Of a stretch of DNA of 64,000 bases, positions 1 through 8,873 are shown one piece after another. Each line of letters begins with the position of its first letter. Position 1 is the stretch's first letter. This DNA comes from Chitinophaga sp. E66 (GTDB taxonomy: Bacteria > Bacteroidota > Bacteroidia > Chitinophagales > Chitinophagaceae), in assembly GCA_019285755.1 (NCBI GenBank), contig CP079103.1, forward strand, positions 3,658,001-3,722,000. Reading direction: 5' to 3'. A model generated the notes under the pieces. It had not been told where the DNA came from. It made no database searches and saw nothing but the letters and a program-made list of their open reading frames with translations. The position numbers and the translations under genes are program-made.

Positions 1-25
1 AGGCTTCTCTGCATATTTTACTGGT

Positions 26-56
26 CCCGCCGAAGCTTTCGGCGGGATTTTTATTT
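26..56 (+). terminator. Rho-independent terminator of an upstream gene
   Basis: A 9-bp perfect stem (26-34 with 38-46, loop GCT) is followed by ATTTTTATTT. It probably ends a plus-strand gene left of the window; the GlmU-like gene begins 15 bp later. Confidence 0.75.
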
Positions 57-70
57 ACTTTAGCCGGGAT

Positions 71-1232
71 ATGAACCCTCACTACATCCTGTTTGACACG
101 CCCGAGCGCGACGAGCTGTACCCTTTACGCATACCCGCCCTGCCGCGGATATCCGCACAGGCATCCTTACCATTCGCGAAAAATGGGAGCGCCGGTTAGG
201 CGCCGGGCCGCTCAGTTGCATTACCGCCGGGCATCTCCAAACCAAATTCCCCTACATAAAGCGCCGCCAGGCGCTGTTACCATATTGGTAAACGGGCACC
301 TCCTCCCCTCCGCCGGCCTTGTTAAGACCATTACAGCCATGGAGCCGGGCCAGGAACTCTATAAGAACGGCCGCCTGCTGGCGAAGGTCATCAGCGGGGA
401 AGACTTCTTTGCTCCCGCAACACTGGTGCGGCAGGAATACGAGGAGGATATCCGCCGGGTAGACCGGCCCTGGGACATCGTGCAGCATAATGACGCCGCC
501 CTTCGCGACGACTTCGCACTGCTGACGAAAGGCCGCAAATCGGCTCCTGTTTCCAAAACCAACCAGGTGGTGAACCCGGCTCAGATCTTCCTGGAGCCGG
601 GCGCAAAAGTGGAATGCAGCGTACTGAACGCGGCTTCCGGGCCTATTTATGTAGGGAAAGATGCGGAGATCATGGAAGGGAACCTCATCCGGGGCCCTTT
701 GCAATGGGTGAAGGCGCGGTATTGAAGATGGGCAGCCGGGTTTATGGTGCTACCTCGCTCGGACCGAAGAGCGTGGCGGGCGGAGAGATCAAGAACACCG
801 TGTTTTTCGCCAATTCCAACAAGGGGCACGACGGCTACCTGGGGATGCGGTGATCGGGGAATGGTGCAACCTGGGGCCAATACCAGCTGTTCCAATATGA
901 AGAACAATGCCCGCGAGGTCCGCATCTGGATGGAAGCGAAGCAGGAATACTGGCCTGCGGGGAATAAATGCGGCGTGATGATGGGCGATTACAGCCGGTG
1001 CGGGATAAATACCATGTTCAATACCGGCACCGTGGTGGGCGTGAGCTGCAACGTGTTTGGCGGCAATTTTCCGCCTAAATACCTTCCCGCCTTCAGCTGG
1101 GGAGGCGCAGGCATCACCGACCGGTACAGGCTGGAAGAAGCGCTGCGGGACGCGGATTCCTGGATGCGGCTGAAGGGCGCTGCCTTATCGGATGCCGACC
1201 GGGAAATTCTGAGCCATATATTTCGGGGATAA
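71..1232 (+). CDS. GlmU-family sugar nucleotidyltransferase/acyltransferase (Bacteroidota type)
   Basis: Cytoplasmic enzyme of the Bacteroidota GlmU-like family (alternative GlmU), expected to act in UDP-GlcNAc supply; the substrate is inferred. The N-terminal half starts MNPHYILFDTPERDELYP and contains the family-like motif VNGHLLP. The C-terminal half carries left-handed beta-helix hexapeptide repeats (GPIYVGKDAEIMEG, then GEWCNLGANTSCSN). ATG 71 opens the family-typical N-terminus. Five single-base losses must be repaired: in the T run 124-126, at G 287-288, in the C run 695-697 and in the G runs 841-844 and 873-876. Repair gives about 388 residues. It is followed 42 bp later by tpiA on the same strand, so co-transcription is likely. 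Family identity is firm; the exact reaction is less certain. Confidence 0.8.
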
Positions 1233-1274
1233 ATGCGTATTTTTCGCGCCACTTATCAAAAGCACCGTAAAATC

Positions 1275-2032
1275 ATGAGAAAGAAGATCGTAGCAGGCAA
1301 CTGGAAGATGAACCTGACCCTCGCGGAAGGCGAGCAGCTGGTGAACGACATCCTGGCCGCCGGCATTACTTTACCCGAAGACCAGGCTGTGGTGATCGCC
1401 CCGCCTTTTCCGTATCTGCAAAGGTGAAGCAACTCACCCGCAACTATCCCGGCATTTTCGTGGCGTCACAGAATTGCGCCAGCGAGAAATCCGGCGCTTA
1501 TACCGGCGAGGTGTCTGCCGCCATGCTGGCTTCCATCGGCATCGACTACGTGATCCTGGGCCATTCCGAGCGCCGGGAATATTTCAATGAAACCAACGCG
1601 CAGCTGGCGAAGAAGATCGACCTGGTGCTGGCGAACGGCCTGAAGCCTATCTTCTGCTGCGGCGAACCGCTGGAAGTTCGTCAGGCTGAAACGCAAAACG
1701 CCTATGTGGCAAAGCAACTGGAAGAGAGCTTGTATCATTTGGATGCGGAAGCGTTGAAGAATGTTGTGATTGCCTATGAGCCGATCTGGGCTATCGGGAC
1801 AGGGCTGACGGCGAGCGCGCAGCAGGCGCAGGACATGCACGCGTTCATCCGTGGCCAGATCGCGGCCAAGTACGGACGGGAAGCTGCATTGGGGCTGACT
1901 ATCCTGTATGGCGGCAGTGCGAAGCCTTCCAATGCCGGCGAGTTGTTTGCATCTCCGGATGTGGATGGCGGCCTGATTGGCGGGGCATCTTTGGTGGCGG
2001 CGGATTTTGCTGCGATCATAAAGAGCTTGTAA
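1275..2032 (+). CDS. tpiA: Triosephosphate isomerase
   Basis: Glycolytic and gluconeogenic enzyme that interconverts dihydroxyacetone phosphate and glyceraldehyde 3-phosphate in the cytoplasm. Visible signatures are the N-terminal AGNWKMN with substrate-binding Lys11, the catalytic His in ILGHSERRE, the catalytic Glu in the [11 protein letters not shown] loop, and [11 protein letters not shown] near the C-terminus. ATG 1275 gives the canonical [13 protein letters not shown] start; an upstream in-frame ATG at 1233 would only add an atypical extension. One base is missing near 1420-1424 (AAAGG run), splitting the reading frame; repair gives about 252 residues, the normal length. A strong terminator follows at 2051. 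Confidence 0.97.
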
Positions 2033-2050
2033 GCGAACGTAAGATATGGT

Positions 2051-2086
2051 GGCTGAGTAGATTACGTCTGCTCAGCCATTTTTTTA
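2051..2086 (+). terminator. Rho-independent terminator after tpiA
   Basis: A 10-bp stem (2051-2060 with 2068-2077, one G-T pair) has a 7-nt loop and is followed by ATTTTTTT. It closes the GlmU-like/tpiA transcription unit. Confidence 0.85.
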
Positions 2087-2126
2087 GTATTTTTACTAAC
2101 TTTTTAGTATTTGCTAATTTTCTTCT

Positions 2127-2134
2127 TATATTTG
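2127..2134 (+). promoter_or_regulatory. Candidate Bacteroidota -7 promoter element
   Basis: TATATTTG matches the Bacteroidota -7 consensus TAnnTTTG. It lies between the tpiA terminator and the gene at 2215. No well-spaced -33 TTG is evident. An imperfect 21-bp direct repeat (2080-2100 and 2101-2121, both containing TTTTTAGTATT) sits just upstream. Confidence 0.4.
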
Positions 2135-2214
2135 TGATGTGAAAGGAAGGCTATTATCTGATTGCTGAAAATGATAGTAGTTGTTTCGATTTGATGATTG
2201 CAAAATCATAATTT

Positions 2215-2796
2215 ATGGAACAGGAAGTATTACACGATTACATGCTGGTGGTGCATCCGGACGCGCAGACGGTTCAGGATGTGAGTATGTACAAGCATTT
2301 GATAGCGGAGGAGCTGGGATCGGCATCCGGGTCATTTACGCAGGCGCATATTGCGTTGTTCAGGTCGGAGTTTCCGGAGCGTTACGAGCAGTTGTTCGCG
2401 ACGATGCTGGAGGGGCTGGTAGCGGATCAATCTGCTTTTACGGTGTATACCTCCCGGATCGATCATGCGCGTCATGCGAGCGGGCGTCATATGTTTTATG
2501 TGAACGTGGCGAACCCTAAGCCTTTGGAGGATCTGCATAAGAAGGTGATGAAGGCGTTTGAGCTGGATCCGGGTCAATACCGGCCGCACATTGCGTTGGC
2601 GCGTTCATTGCAGCCGCATCAGTTTGCGCAGTTATCGCCTTACCTGTCGGGCAAGGTGTTCGTACGGAGTTTCCATTGTCATAGTTTCAGTTTGCTGAAG
2701 CGGGCGGCGGGCAGCGACCGTTACGAGCTGGTGCGGGAGTTCAATTTCGGCAAAGAGGTACCATCGAGCCATCCGTTGTTCCACCGTGCCGCATAG
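2215..2796 (+). CDS. 2H phosphoesterase / 2'-5' RNA ligase-like protein
   Basis: Cytoplasmic protein of the 2H phosphoesterase (LigT-like) fold, 193 residues with no frameshift. The two signature motifs lie about 80 residues apart, at 45-48 and 125-128, each preceded by a beta-strand-like stretch. Both read HIAL, whereas most family members have H-x-T/S-L, so the hydroxyl-bearing residue is Ala in both motifs. The substrate is unknown; the family acts on cyclic phosphates or 2'-5' linkages in RNA and nucleotides. The gene stands alone after the tpiA terminator. Family assignment rests on motif spacing and fold-like pattern, so the activity is only inferred. Confidence 0.7.
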   Translation: MEQEVLHDYMLVVHPDAQTVQDVSMYKHLIAEELGSASGSFTQAHIALFRSEFPERYEQLFATMLEGLVADQSAFTVYTSRIDHARHASGRHMFYVNVANPKPLEDLHKKVMKAFELDPGQYRPHIALARSLQPHQFAQLSPYLSGKVFVRSFHCHSFSLLKRAAGSDRYELVREFNFGKEVPSSHPLFHRAA

Positions 2797-3575
2797 CGCT
2801 TATGGCAATGTGGAGTGCTGAGTGTGGCGAAGCTGTCATGAAGCAAAGCATGATAGGCGATCTGCCGGAATTTTCGACATCTGGTTGCAGCTGATTGCCG
2901 GGACCGGTATCGTTTATGACGAAACGTTTTTATGAAGTTTACATTCATGCTGTTGGAAGGCATTCGCAGGATGGGAGACTTTAGAACAAACGAGCCGTTC
3001 GGCCGGGCAAGATGCAATTATTGAATCATTGAAATCAACACGATTCGCTGCATGAGACATCGGTTAGTATGCACTGGCCGGTGATCGTTCGGCGATATAA
3101 TATCGATACAACTGTTGAAGCTATTTTTTAGAGTCAGTATCATTTAGTTACGGGTCGGGCGTTTATCACCCGGCCCCTTCTACCCTACCCATTCTACTTA
3201 CGACCCATCCGATTCAGGAAACAAACCCTTGCATTCGCATGCCTACAGCATGCACCGGTAAAATATGGAAAATGTGCACATCGGCCTCTGTGGCCTGGTG
3301 GCGGGATATCGTTGTCAATGAGATATGCCGTGGCCGGGAGTCATCAGCCGGCGGGAAGTAACATTATCATGTCTTGCGTGCCTGTGGCAGGTTCATGCCT
3401 ATTTAGGGCGGGCTGGGGCAACCCGGTATGCAGGACAGTCGTAAACGCATCAGTTAACTGGACAGCGCAGGACACAAACTTATTAGTCATAAATACAACA
3501 GTATCAATGATAAATTTTTGACTGTTGGGTAATTGCCCCTCAGTTGGTTCGTAACTCTCTTGTAAATTTAAAGTC
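2797..3575. other. Intergenic stretch with no convincing gene
   Basis: 779 bp holding only short open frames (98 residues or fewer) without recognisable motifs. A weak hairpin near 3152-3177 lacks a T tract. I see no RNA gene, repeat array or clear promoter, apart from AT-rich sequence just upstream of 3576. Confidence 0.5.
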
Positions 3576-3868
3576 ATGGAATGGGTACCTATCAGACCGA
3601 CATACCAGCGGGGACACCTGCAAAACGCGCAGGAACAAACTGTCTTCTCCTGGCTCAGCCGCGCCGGCTTTCAGCTGGAGCAGCTTCGCAGAAGCGTGGA
3701 GCCTTCCGTCACCGAATACTTTTACTTTCATCCATCCCGATATATACATGTCCACATGGTAGAAGATAAAGAAACCGGCCAGGTCCGTTTCTTTATCTTC
3801 TACCCCGGCGGCCGGACGATGGTCGCCCCGGTATCCCGGAGCTGAAAGCAGCTATTGCCGCCGGTTAA
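3576..3868 (+). CDS. Conserved-looking hypothetical protein (about 97 aa)
   Basis: I do not recognise a family. The small soluble protein begins MEWVPIRPTYQRGHLQNAQE and is rich in aromatics and His (YFYFHPSRYIHVHM). The uninterrupted frame stops at 3845. One extra C in the CCCC run near 3826 would extend it in phase with VAPGIPELKAAIAAG and a stop at 3868, so the true protein is probably about 97 residues. No signal peptide or membrane segment is visible. It lies 46 bp upstream of the acylphosphatase gene on the same strand and may be co-transcribed with it. Confidence 0.5.
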
Positions 3869-3914
3869 ACTACCGGTAATCAATTTTGTTAGTTATAAAA
3901 CCGATCCCATCGTT

Positions 3915-4186
3915 ATGTTGTTGCACAAAGAAATCGTAGTCAAAGGAATGGTACAAGGCGTTTACTTCCGGGCCACCGCAAGGTCGGTCGGCGTAAGCAT
4001 GGGCCTGACCGGCGCCGTAAGAAATCTACCTGACGGCCATGTATGGATCGCCGCCGAAGGCCCCGCGCAGCTATGGATGAATTCATCGACTGGTGCCGCA
4101 TCGGCCCCTCCGGCGCCAAAGTCACCGGACTCGACATTACCGAAGGCCCGCTACAGCACTATACAGATTTCAACATCTTGTTTTGA
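3915..4186 (+). CDS. acyP: Acylphosphatase
   Basis: Small cytoplasmic enzyme that hydrolyses acyl phosphates. The signature VKGMVQGVYFRATA carries the phosphate-binding Arg19, and Asn37 in GAVRNLPDGHV is the expected catalytic Asn. One G is missing near 4066 in CCCGCGCAG; restoring it gives EFIDWCRIGPSGAKVTGLD and a stop at 4186, about 91 residues, which is the normal family length. ATG 3915 is the first start in frame. It sits between an unknown small gene and an XRE regulator; nothing links these functionally. Confidence 0.9.
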
Positions 4187-4342
4187 TCTTTTTCCCGTTT
4201 TGCTTCCTCATTCACATTCATCAAAACTCCCTACCAGCGGGAGCTACAGTAACCTGTCAAAATATTTTTGATTACGTTGGGCCACTCCCCAGCGGAAAAA
4301 GAAATATTTCGATGATCTTGAACCTTTTGGAAGCAAACTAAA

Positions 4343-4573
4343 ATGTCAACCCAGGCCCCTGATATATTGCGCCTTTTCGGTACGAATCTACGCCGAATAA
4401 GAAAAGAACGAGGCTTTAGCCAACGCGAGCTCTCAGCACGCTGCAACGTCGATAATGCAGACATTTCCCGCATGGAAAATGGCGAGATCAATGTCACCCT
4501 ACGCACGGTGTCGCAACTGGCAGATGCGCTGGAAGTCGCGATCCTTGAACTGCTCAGCGACCGCAAGGCATAA
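4343..4573 (+). CDS. XRE-family helix-turn-helix regulator
   Basis: A 76-residue single-domain Cro/CI-type DNA-binding protein, intact. The HTH spans about residues 10-65, with NLRRIRKERGFSQRELSAR as the first helices and NADISRMENGEINVTL as the recognition region. No effector domain is present, so it probably acts as a homodimeric repressor or activator of nearby or distant targets. It is preceded by 156 bp of non-coding DNA and followed by a terminator shared with the convergent peptidase gene. No toxin partner is adjacent, so an antitoxin role is not supported. Confidence 0.88.
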   Translation: MSTQAPDILRLFGTNLRRIRKERGFSQRELSARCNVDNADISRMENGEINVTLRTVSQLADALEVAILELLSDRKA

Positions 4574-4577
4574 AAAA

Positions 4578-4605
4578 GCAGGACTTCCATCCTGCTTCTT
4601 TCTTT
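4578..4605. terminator. Terminator between convergent XRE and peptidase genes
   Basis: A perfect 6-bp stem GCAGGA/TCCTGC (4578-4583 with 4590-4595) is followed on the plus strand by TTCTTTCTTT. On the minus strand it is followed by a T run opposite the A run at 4572-4577. It can serve both convergent genes. Confidence 0.7.
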
Positions 4606-4626
4606 CATGTTTATTTGAATCTCATT

Positions 4627-5782
4627 TCAAAGCAAATGCAACTTCTTCATTAATTCCTTGTCCAGCGCAGCTTTTGGTACCACCACGTTAATGGTGTTTA
4701 CCGCAAAGTAAGGTTCCGACACATATACGTAGCCTTCATACGCAGACCCCGTACCCCAGGAATTCTTCACGATAAAAAGCGTTTATCATCCTTCCCTTGC
4801 CGATGCCGGTAATATGCATCAGGTGATCATCCTGCGTGACCAGCTTTTCGAACAGCTCCTGGCGGTACTCCGGAGTAACGGTCACCTCCTGGACGTTAGG
4901 GCTCGGATGCTTGCGATCCCAAAGGCTGTCGTACCTAGGACTAAGGGCGTACCCACCCTGGTGCGCGAAGCCTTTGTTGCTCACGTCAGCGTCCCACATC
5001 ACGGTGTAGCCTTTCTGAACAGCCGTCCAGGTAGCGCCGATCAGCTCATCCAACGATACATTGTAGAAGCTTCCGTTCATGTGATTATCAGGCAGTTCCA
5101 GGACAAACGAGGAATAAACCGGGTGGTGCGTGAATGAAGTCAGGCTGACATAATCCGCCGGATCGAACTTCACCACTTGTTTGGCATATTCCTGCGGTGT
5201 ATAGGATTTACCATTGTACTCGAATTTCGCGGGAGGCGCTGCGCCCATATATTGGTCCATCAGCGAAGAGAAGCTTTGCTCCCACTGGGGATCGATGGGA
5301 CGGTGGGTAAGCATGGCATCCAGGAATTTCTTTAGCGTATCGGCCATTTTGCTGTGATCAGGCAGCTGTTGTCCCGGGAGCCTGCCGCTGTATACAGATT
5401 CAGGCATCAGTCCGTATTTTCCGGCGGCTACGAGCACATCATGCCCGAGGCCTCCTTCACCAAACTGCGCGGCGCCCTGGCGCTTCACGTAGTTACGGGC
5501 TTTCATCAGGTACACATTGCGCACCACGAACATTTCTGAAAGGTCCGGTTTAGCATCCGCACCGTTCTTTATACATTGACTTTCAATCAGCGAAACCGTG
5601 GAAAAGCACCAGCAGGTACCGGTCATTCCCTGGTTCTTTACAGCCGTAGCTGCGTTATTCTTAATAACGGTAAACTCCTGGGCTGGTGGATTAGCGATGC
5701 TCCGGGGCGTTTCCTGCGCTACGGCGGTAAATCCGGCCAGCAGTCCCGCAAAGGCCATTAGTTGTTGTCTCATAAGCAGCAT
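4627..5782 (-). CDS. C1-like cysteine peptidase (bleomycin hydrolase/aminopeptidase C family), exported
   Basis: Papain-fold cysteine peptidase of the PepC/bleomycin-hydrolase family. The order of catalytic residues is clear: Cys in NQGMTGTCWCFS, His in DDHLMHITGIG, and Asn in IVKNSWG, which is recovered after frame repair. An N-terminal hydrophobic segment (LMAFAGLLAGFTAVAQ) looks like a signal peptide, so the enzyme is probably periplasmic, unlike cytoplasmic PepC. ATG 5782 and ATG 5773 are both possible starts. Two bases are missing near the C-terminus (a G near 4796 and a T near 4782); repair adds about 50 residues and a stop at 4627. The gene stands alone, convergent with the XRE regulator. 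Confidence 0.85.
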
Positions 5783-5814
5783 GGGTATTTACCCGCTAAT
5801 GTACGAAAGCCGGA

Positions 5815-6536
5815 TCAGTTTTCATGAGATATACGGCCATTACCGGATACTGACTGCTCTACCGTCGCGTTGCCCTTGTAGCGCACGCTGCCACTGCCGG
5901 AGATAGCGATCTCTAATTTCTCGCGTACGTTCACGAAAGCTTTCCCTGAACCGGAAATAGCTACTTCGGCTTGTTGGGCTACCATGTTAGGAGCATCCAC
6001 ATCCGCAGAACCGGAGATCGCCACTTCGGTCTTATCGGCCTTACCGGCAAGTCTCACCTTACCGTTGCCGCTCAGGGCTACTTCCAGCTTGTCGTAATCC
6101 AGATCCAGATCGGCTTCGCCGATGCCGCTGAGGGCCACTTCGAGCTTGTCACCTTTCAGCTTGCCATCGGATTTGAAGGTTACTTTGCCACTACCGGCCA
6201 GTTCTTCGAATTTGGCGTTGGTGATCCAAACATTTACGGGCTTGCTGGGGCGAACGTCGGAGTTCCGGCGGTAACGGATCTCGAGGTCATCCCCTTTCAA
6301 TTCCAGTTCGATGTAAGGCAAGATGTTCTCGTCGGCTTCGAATTCGATGGAGGTGGTGTTGCCTTGCCGGATCTGCACGTTGAACTGTCCCCTGCCCCGA
6401 TGCCGTCGAACGTACCGGAAACCGAGCGTTTTTCTTTCTTCATGACACCGTTTCCGGTTACTTTTTCGCGTTGTGCCTGGGCGTTCAGGGCAAGGGTCAG
6501 GAGGGCGGCTCCGAAGAGCGCGGCAAATTTTTTCAT
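5815..6536 (-). CDS. Exported DUF2807 (head-GIN-type) beta-repeat protein
   Basis: About 240-residue secreted or surface protein with a signal peptide (MKKFAALFGAALLTLALNAQ) and a DUF2807 region built of repeated EVALSGxG-type strands (VALSGIGEADL, VALSGNGKVRL, VAISGSADVDA, IAISGSGSVRY). This is the pattern of a right-handed beta-helix. It is the last gene of an ECF-sigma operon (8719 to 5815). ATG 6536 is preferred over an upstream TTG at 6563 because it places the signal peptide at the N-terminus. One base is missing near 6388-6400 (between DGIGAG and VQIRQGN). Its role is unknown; envelope-stress output or adhesin function are guesses. Confidence 0.75.
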
Positions 6537-6563
6537 GGAGATTAAAGATTTTGTGTTGAACAA

Positions 6564-7630
6564 TTAATCCTCACCCACTTTGACGTCGCAATGTTTTCCG
6601 TTCACGGAAATGAGGGAAGACGATTCGGCGGCATTGGATGTTATGGCGGAATAGGAGAGGTTACCTTTATTACGTTGCTCGTTGACATGCTTGAATGCGA
6701 ACCCGTCTGCACGGAAATTCCCATTCTTTATCTCGGCACGCACGCGGAACGGCACACCAGACGGTACGCCCAGCCGCAGATCTGTATAATTGATATCAGC
6801 ATTCACAGACTTGAAGTCCTTGCTGATCTTCCTGATCTTGATATCACAGTAGTTGGCGCTGATGATGGCGCTGTTGGCCAGCTCTTCCATCTTCACATCG
6901 GTATAATTAGATTTCAATACGATGCTACCGATGTTCCTGAATTTCAGTTCATCGTAATTGGATTGCAACTTCATTTCACGGACGTCCCCGAAAGTATAGT
7001 TGCCATAGCTGGAAGTACAATTCACTTCTTTGGCGTTGCCGCAGTTCAGTGAAGAATAGGCGGCTTGTACGGTCAGCTCATCCACCTTACCAATCCTCGC
7101 TTTATTGGTATAAGCCATACTGAGGAACATTCTCCCGGCATCGGCCACATCGATGAATCCATAATTCACCTTCAGGTGCGATGCGAAGGGCAACTGACGG
7201 GCGATGACATCACCGAAGTTGTTTTCAATGTTCATCCCTTTCAAACGGGAAGGCACATACAATTCGATGTCGATATTGACGTATTCCTTATTATCCTTAC
7301 GCTGGTTAAACCATTTGGAGCTGGTATTGGACACGACGGCAATATTCACGTCCCCATTCGTTTCTGCCGCCCTGATATCAATCGTCTCCGTCATTTTACG
7401 GGCCTGATCGGCGTCGTTGCCGAAGCCGGTAACGGTTACGGTGGATTTGCAGACCGGCTTATCCCAAAGGTGGATCGTCACTTTACCATATTTGGTGTTG
7501 ACATTCACGGAGGATGTTTCGCTGACGCGGAACTCCTTAACCATCGTCACCTTGTGCTCTTCGTCCCCTTCTTGGCAAAAACCACGAACGGGCATAGTAG
7601 TAAAAACAGTATAGTAGATTTACAAAACAT
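6564..7630 (-). CDS. Exported DUF4097-like beta-repeat protein, ECF operon member
   Basis: About 355-residue exported protein of repetitive beta structure, with recurring elements such as LKVNYGFIDV, LTVQAAYSSL, MKLQSNYDELKF and IVLKSNYTDVKM, typical of DUF4097/adhesin-like proteins. The real start is ATG 7630, giving the signal peptide MFCKSTILFLLLCPFVVFA. A missing base in the GGGG run near 7568-7572 separates it from the main frame. Its ATG overlaps the stop of the anti-sigma gene by 11 bp, so translation is probably coupled, and the downstream DUF2807 gene follows after 27 bp. Likely under control of the operon's own sigma factor; the molecular role is unknown. Confidence 0.72.
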
Positions 7631-8156
7631 CTTTCTTAGTTGACGGTGAATCATTTGTGTACTTTCCATGCTCGTCGAGGATCTTCTCCAGGAGATCGAG
7701 CTTCATCTGGTAATACCGGATCATGGCCGCGCGGATGCGCTCGTTCCCGGGATTGGCGGCCAATTCCTTTTCCAGCATTTTATAGGTATCGTTCCGCAGT
7801 TCGAGCTCATGCATGGTGAGGCTGTCGAGCCCGGTTTCTGTAGCCGGCAGCTGTTTCAGTTCTTCCAGTTTCTGCTCGATGCGGGCGGAGTAGTAAGTTT
7901 CCATTTCCCGTATCTCGGGGATCACTACTGCAACTTCCTGCTTGGTATTCATGTATTTAAGCAGCAGCCCGGCATTGGCGAGCAACGCTACAAGAATGGC
8001 GGCCTTCCACCAGTGCCGGGCCATCATGGCCACTACGCGCCCCTTTTCTTTCTTCGGTTGCGGCAACTGTTTTTCCAGTCTGGCCCAGATGTCCGGTCCC
8101 GGCCCTTCCTCCTCAAATCCGCTCCTGTTCTGCCGGATAAACTCTTCCAGGTTCAT
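7620..8156 (-). CDS. Probable membrane-bound anti-sigma factor
   Basis: A 178-residue protein, intact, encoded directly after an ECF sigma gene with a 4-bp ATGA-type overlap (8153-8156). The cytoplasmic N-terminus (about 1-48) contains PDIWARLEKQLPQPKKEKGR. One transmembrane helix lies at about 51-67 (KAAILVALLANAGLLLK). The periplasmic C-terminal half is helical and charged (METYYSARIEQKLEELKQL), consistent with a coiled coil. I see no canonical zinc-binding HxxxCxxC motif. Position, topology and overlap support a role in holding the partner sigma factor inactive until an envelope signal arrives; this is inference from context. Confidence 0.7.
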   Translation of the reverse strand: MNLEEFIRQNRSGFEEEGPGPDIWARLEKQLPQPKKEKGRVVAMMARHWWKAAILVALLANAGLLLKYMNTKQEVAVVIPEIREMETYYSARIEQKLEELKQLPATETGLDSLTMHELELRNDTYKMLEKELAANPGNERIRAAMIRYYQMKLDLLEKILDEHGKYTNDSPSTKKDVL

Positions 8157-8719
8157 ATCTGCTTCGATTTAAGTTTCACGATCTGGCGGACCTTCTCTTT
8201 GGCCCGCATGTATTGGGTTTTAACGGTCGACTCGGTGATCCCCAGCATCCCGGCGATCTCGCGGTGACTGTAATCCTCGAAAATGTAGAGGTTCAGTACC
8301 GTCCGGTAGCCGGCAGGCAACTGCCCGATGGCATCCTTAACGGCCGCTACGGTCAGCGTGTGCTCGGTTTCATCTACGCCGTCTTCCTGCTTCCATTCCT
8401 GGTCTTCCACTTCCTCGAAATACACTTTCTTTTTCCGGAGGTAGCTGAGGCAGTGGTTGACCACGATGCGCTTGACCCATGCGGTCAGGCTGCTATCGGT
8501 AGCAAGATTGTCCAAATTTTTAAAGACCTGTACGAAAGCCTCCTGCAATACATCTTCAGCATCGGCCTGGTGGCCTGTCATCCGGAGGCAAATGTTATAC
8601 ATGGCTTTGGAATATGCGTGATACAGGTCATGAAACGCACGGGCGTCGCCCTTGCGGCATCTGGCCACGATCTGATCTGTTACAGGCAAGTTTTCCAAAT
8701 TGTCCGGGTATAAATTCAT
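8153..8719 (-). CDS. ECF-family RNA polymerase sigma factor
   Basis: A 188-residue sigma-70 family member with only regions 2 and 4. Region 2 includes AEDVLQEAFVQVFKNLDNL and LTAWVKRIVVNHCLSYLRKK; region 4 includes YIFEDYSHREIAGMLGIT and STVKTQYMRAKEKVRQIV. It directs RNA polymerase to a dedicated regulon. It is the first gene of a four-gene minus-strand operon with a putative anti-sigma factor and two exported beta-repeat proteins, so autoregulation is likely. The frame is intact. Upstream on the minus strand there is about 150 bp to the end of the outer-membrane receptor gene. Confidence 0.93.
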   Translation of the reverse strand: MNLYPDNLENLPVTDQIVARCRKGDARAFHDLYHAYSKAMYNICLRMTGHQADAEDVLQEAFVQVFKNLDNLATDSSLTAWVKRIVVNHCLSYLRKKKVYFEEVEDQEWKQEDGVDETEHTLTVAAVKDAIGQLPAGYRTVLNLYIFEDYSHREIAGMLGITESTVKTQYMRAKEKVRQIVKLKSKQI

Positions 8720-8802
8720 ATTAAAGACGGTGAGGTGTCATGAAGGTTGCACGGGCCGGGACTTTTTTTCAAATTACTGAAAACCACCCGCTTTTAAAAG
8801 CG

Positions 8803-8826
8803 AACGCGGCCCAGAAGAGCCGCGTT
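8803..8826 (-). terminator. Hairpin downstream of the TonB-type receptor gene
   Basis: An 8-bp perfect stem (8803-8810 with 8819-8826) with an 8-nt loop lies 48 bp past the receptor stop. On the minus strand it is followed by CGCTTTTAAAAG, a weak T tract, so termination may be leaky. Confidence 0.5.
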
Positions 8827-8873
8827 CTTTCCATCCTTATATACCTAAAACATGATTAGGTCGGTGTAATTCC

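Noticed and set aside
1275..2032. tpiA and other broken genes as pseudogenes or programmed frameshifts
   Set aside because: The breaks fall in ordinary homopolymers, occur in most long genes including essential ones, and lack slippery-site plus structure arrangements.
3312..3521. Small plus-strand frame of 69 codons in the 2797-3575 gap
   Set aside because: No recognisable feature, and overlapping minus-strand frames are equally long.
6537..6563. TTG start of the DUF2807 gene at 6563
   Set aside because: It would place 9 residues before the signal peptide; ATG 6536 gives a normal one.
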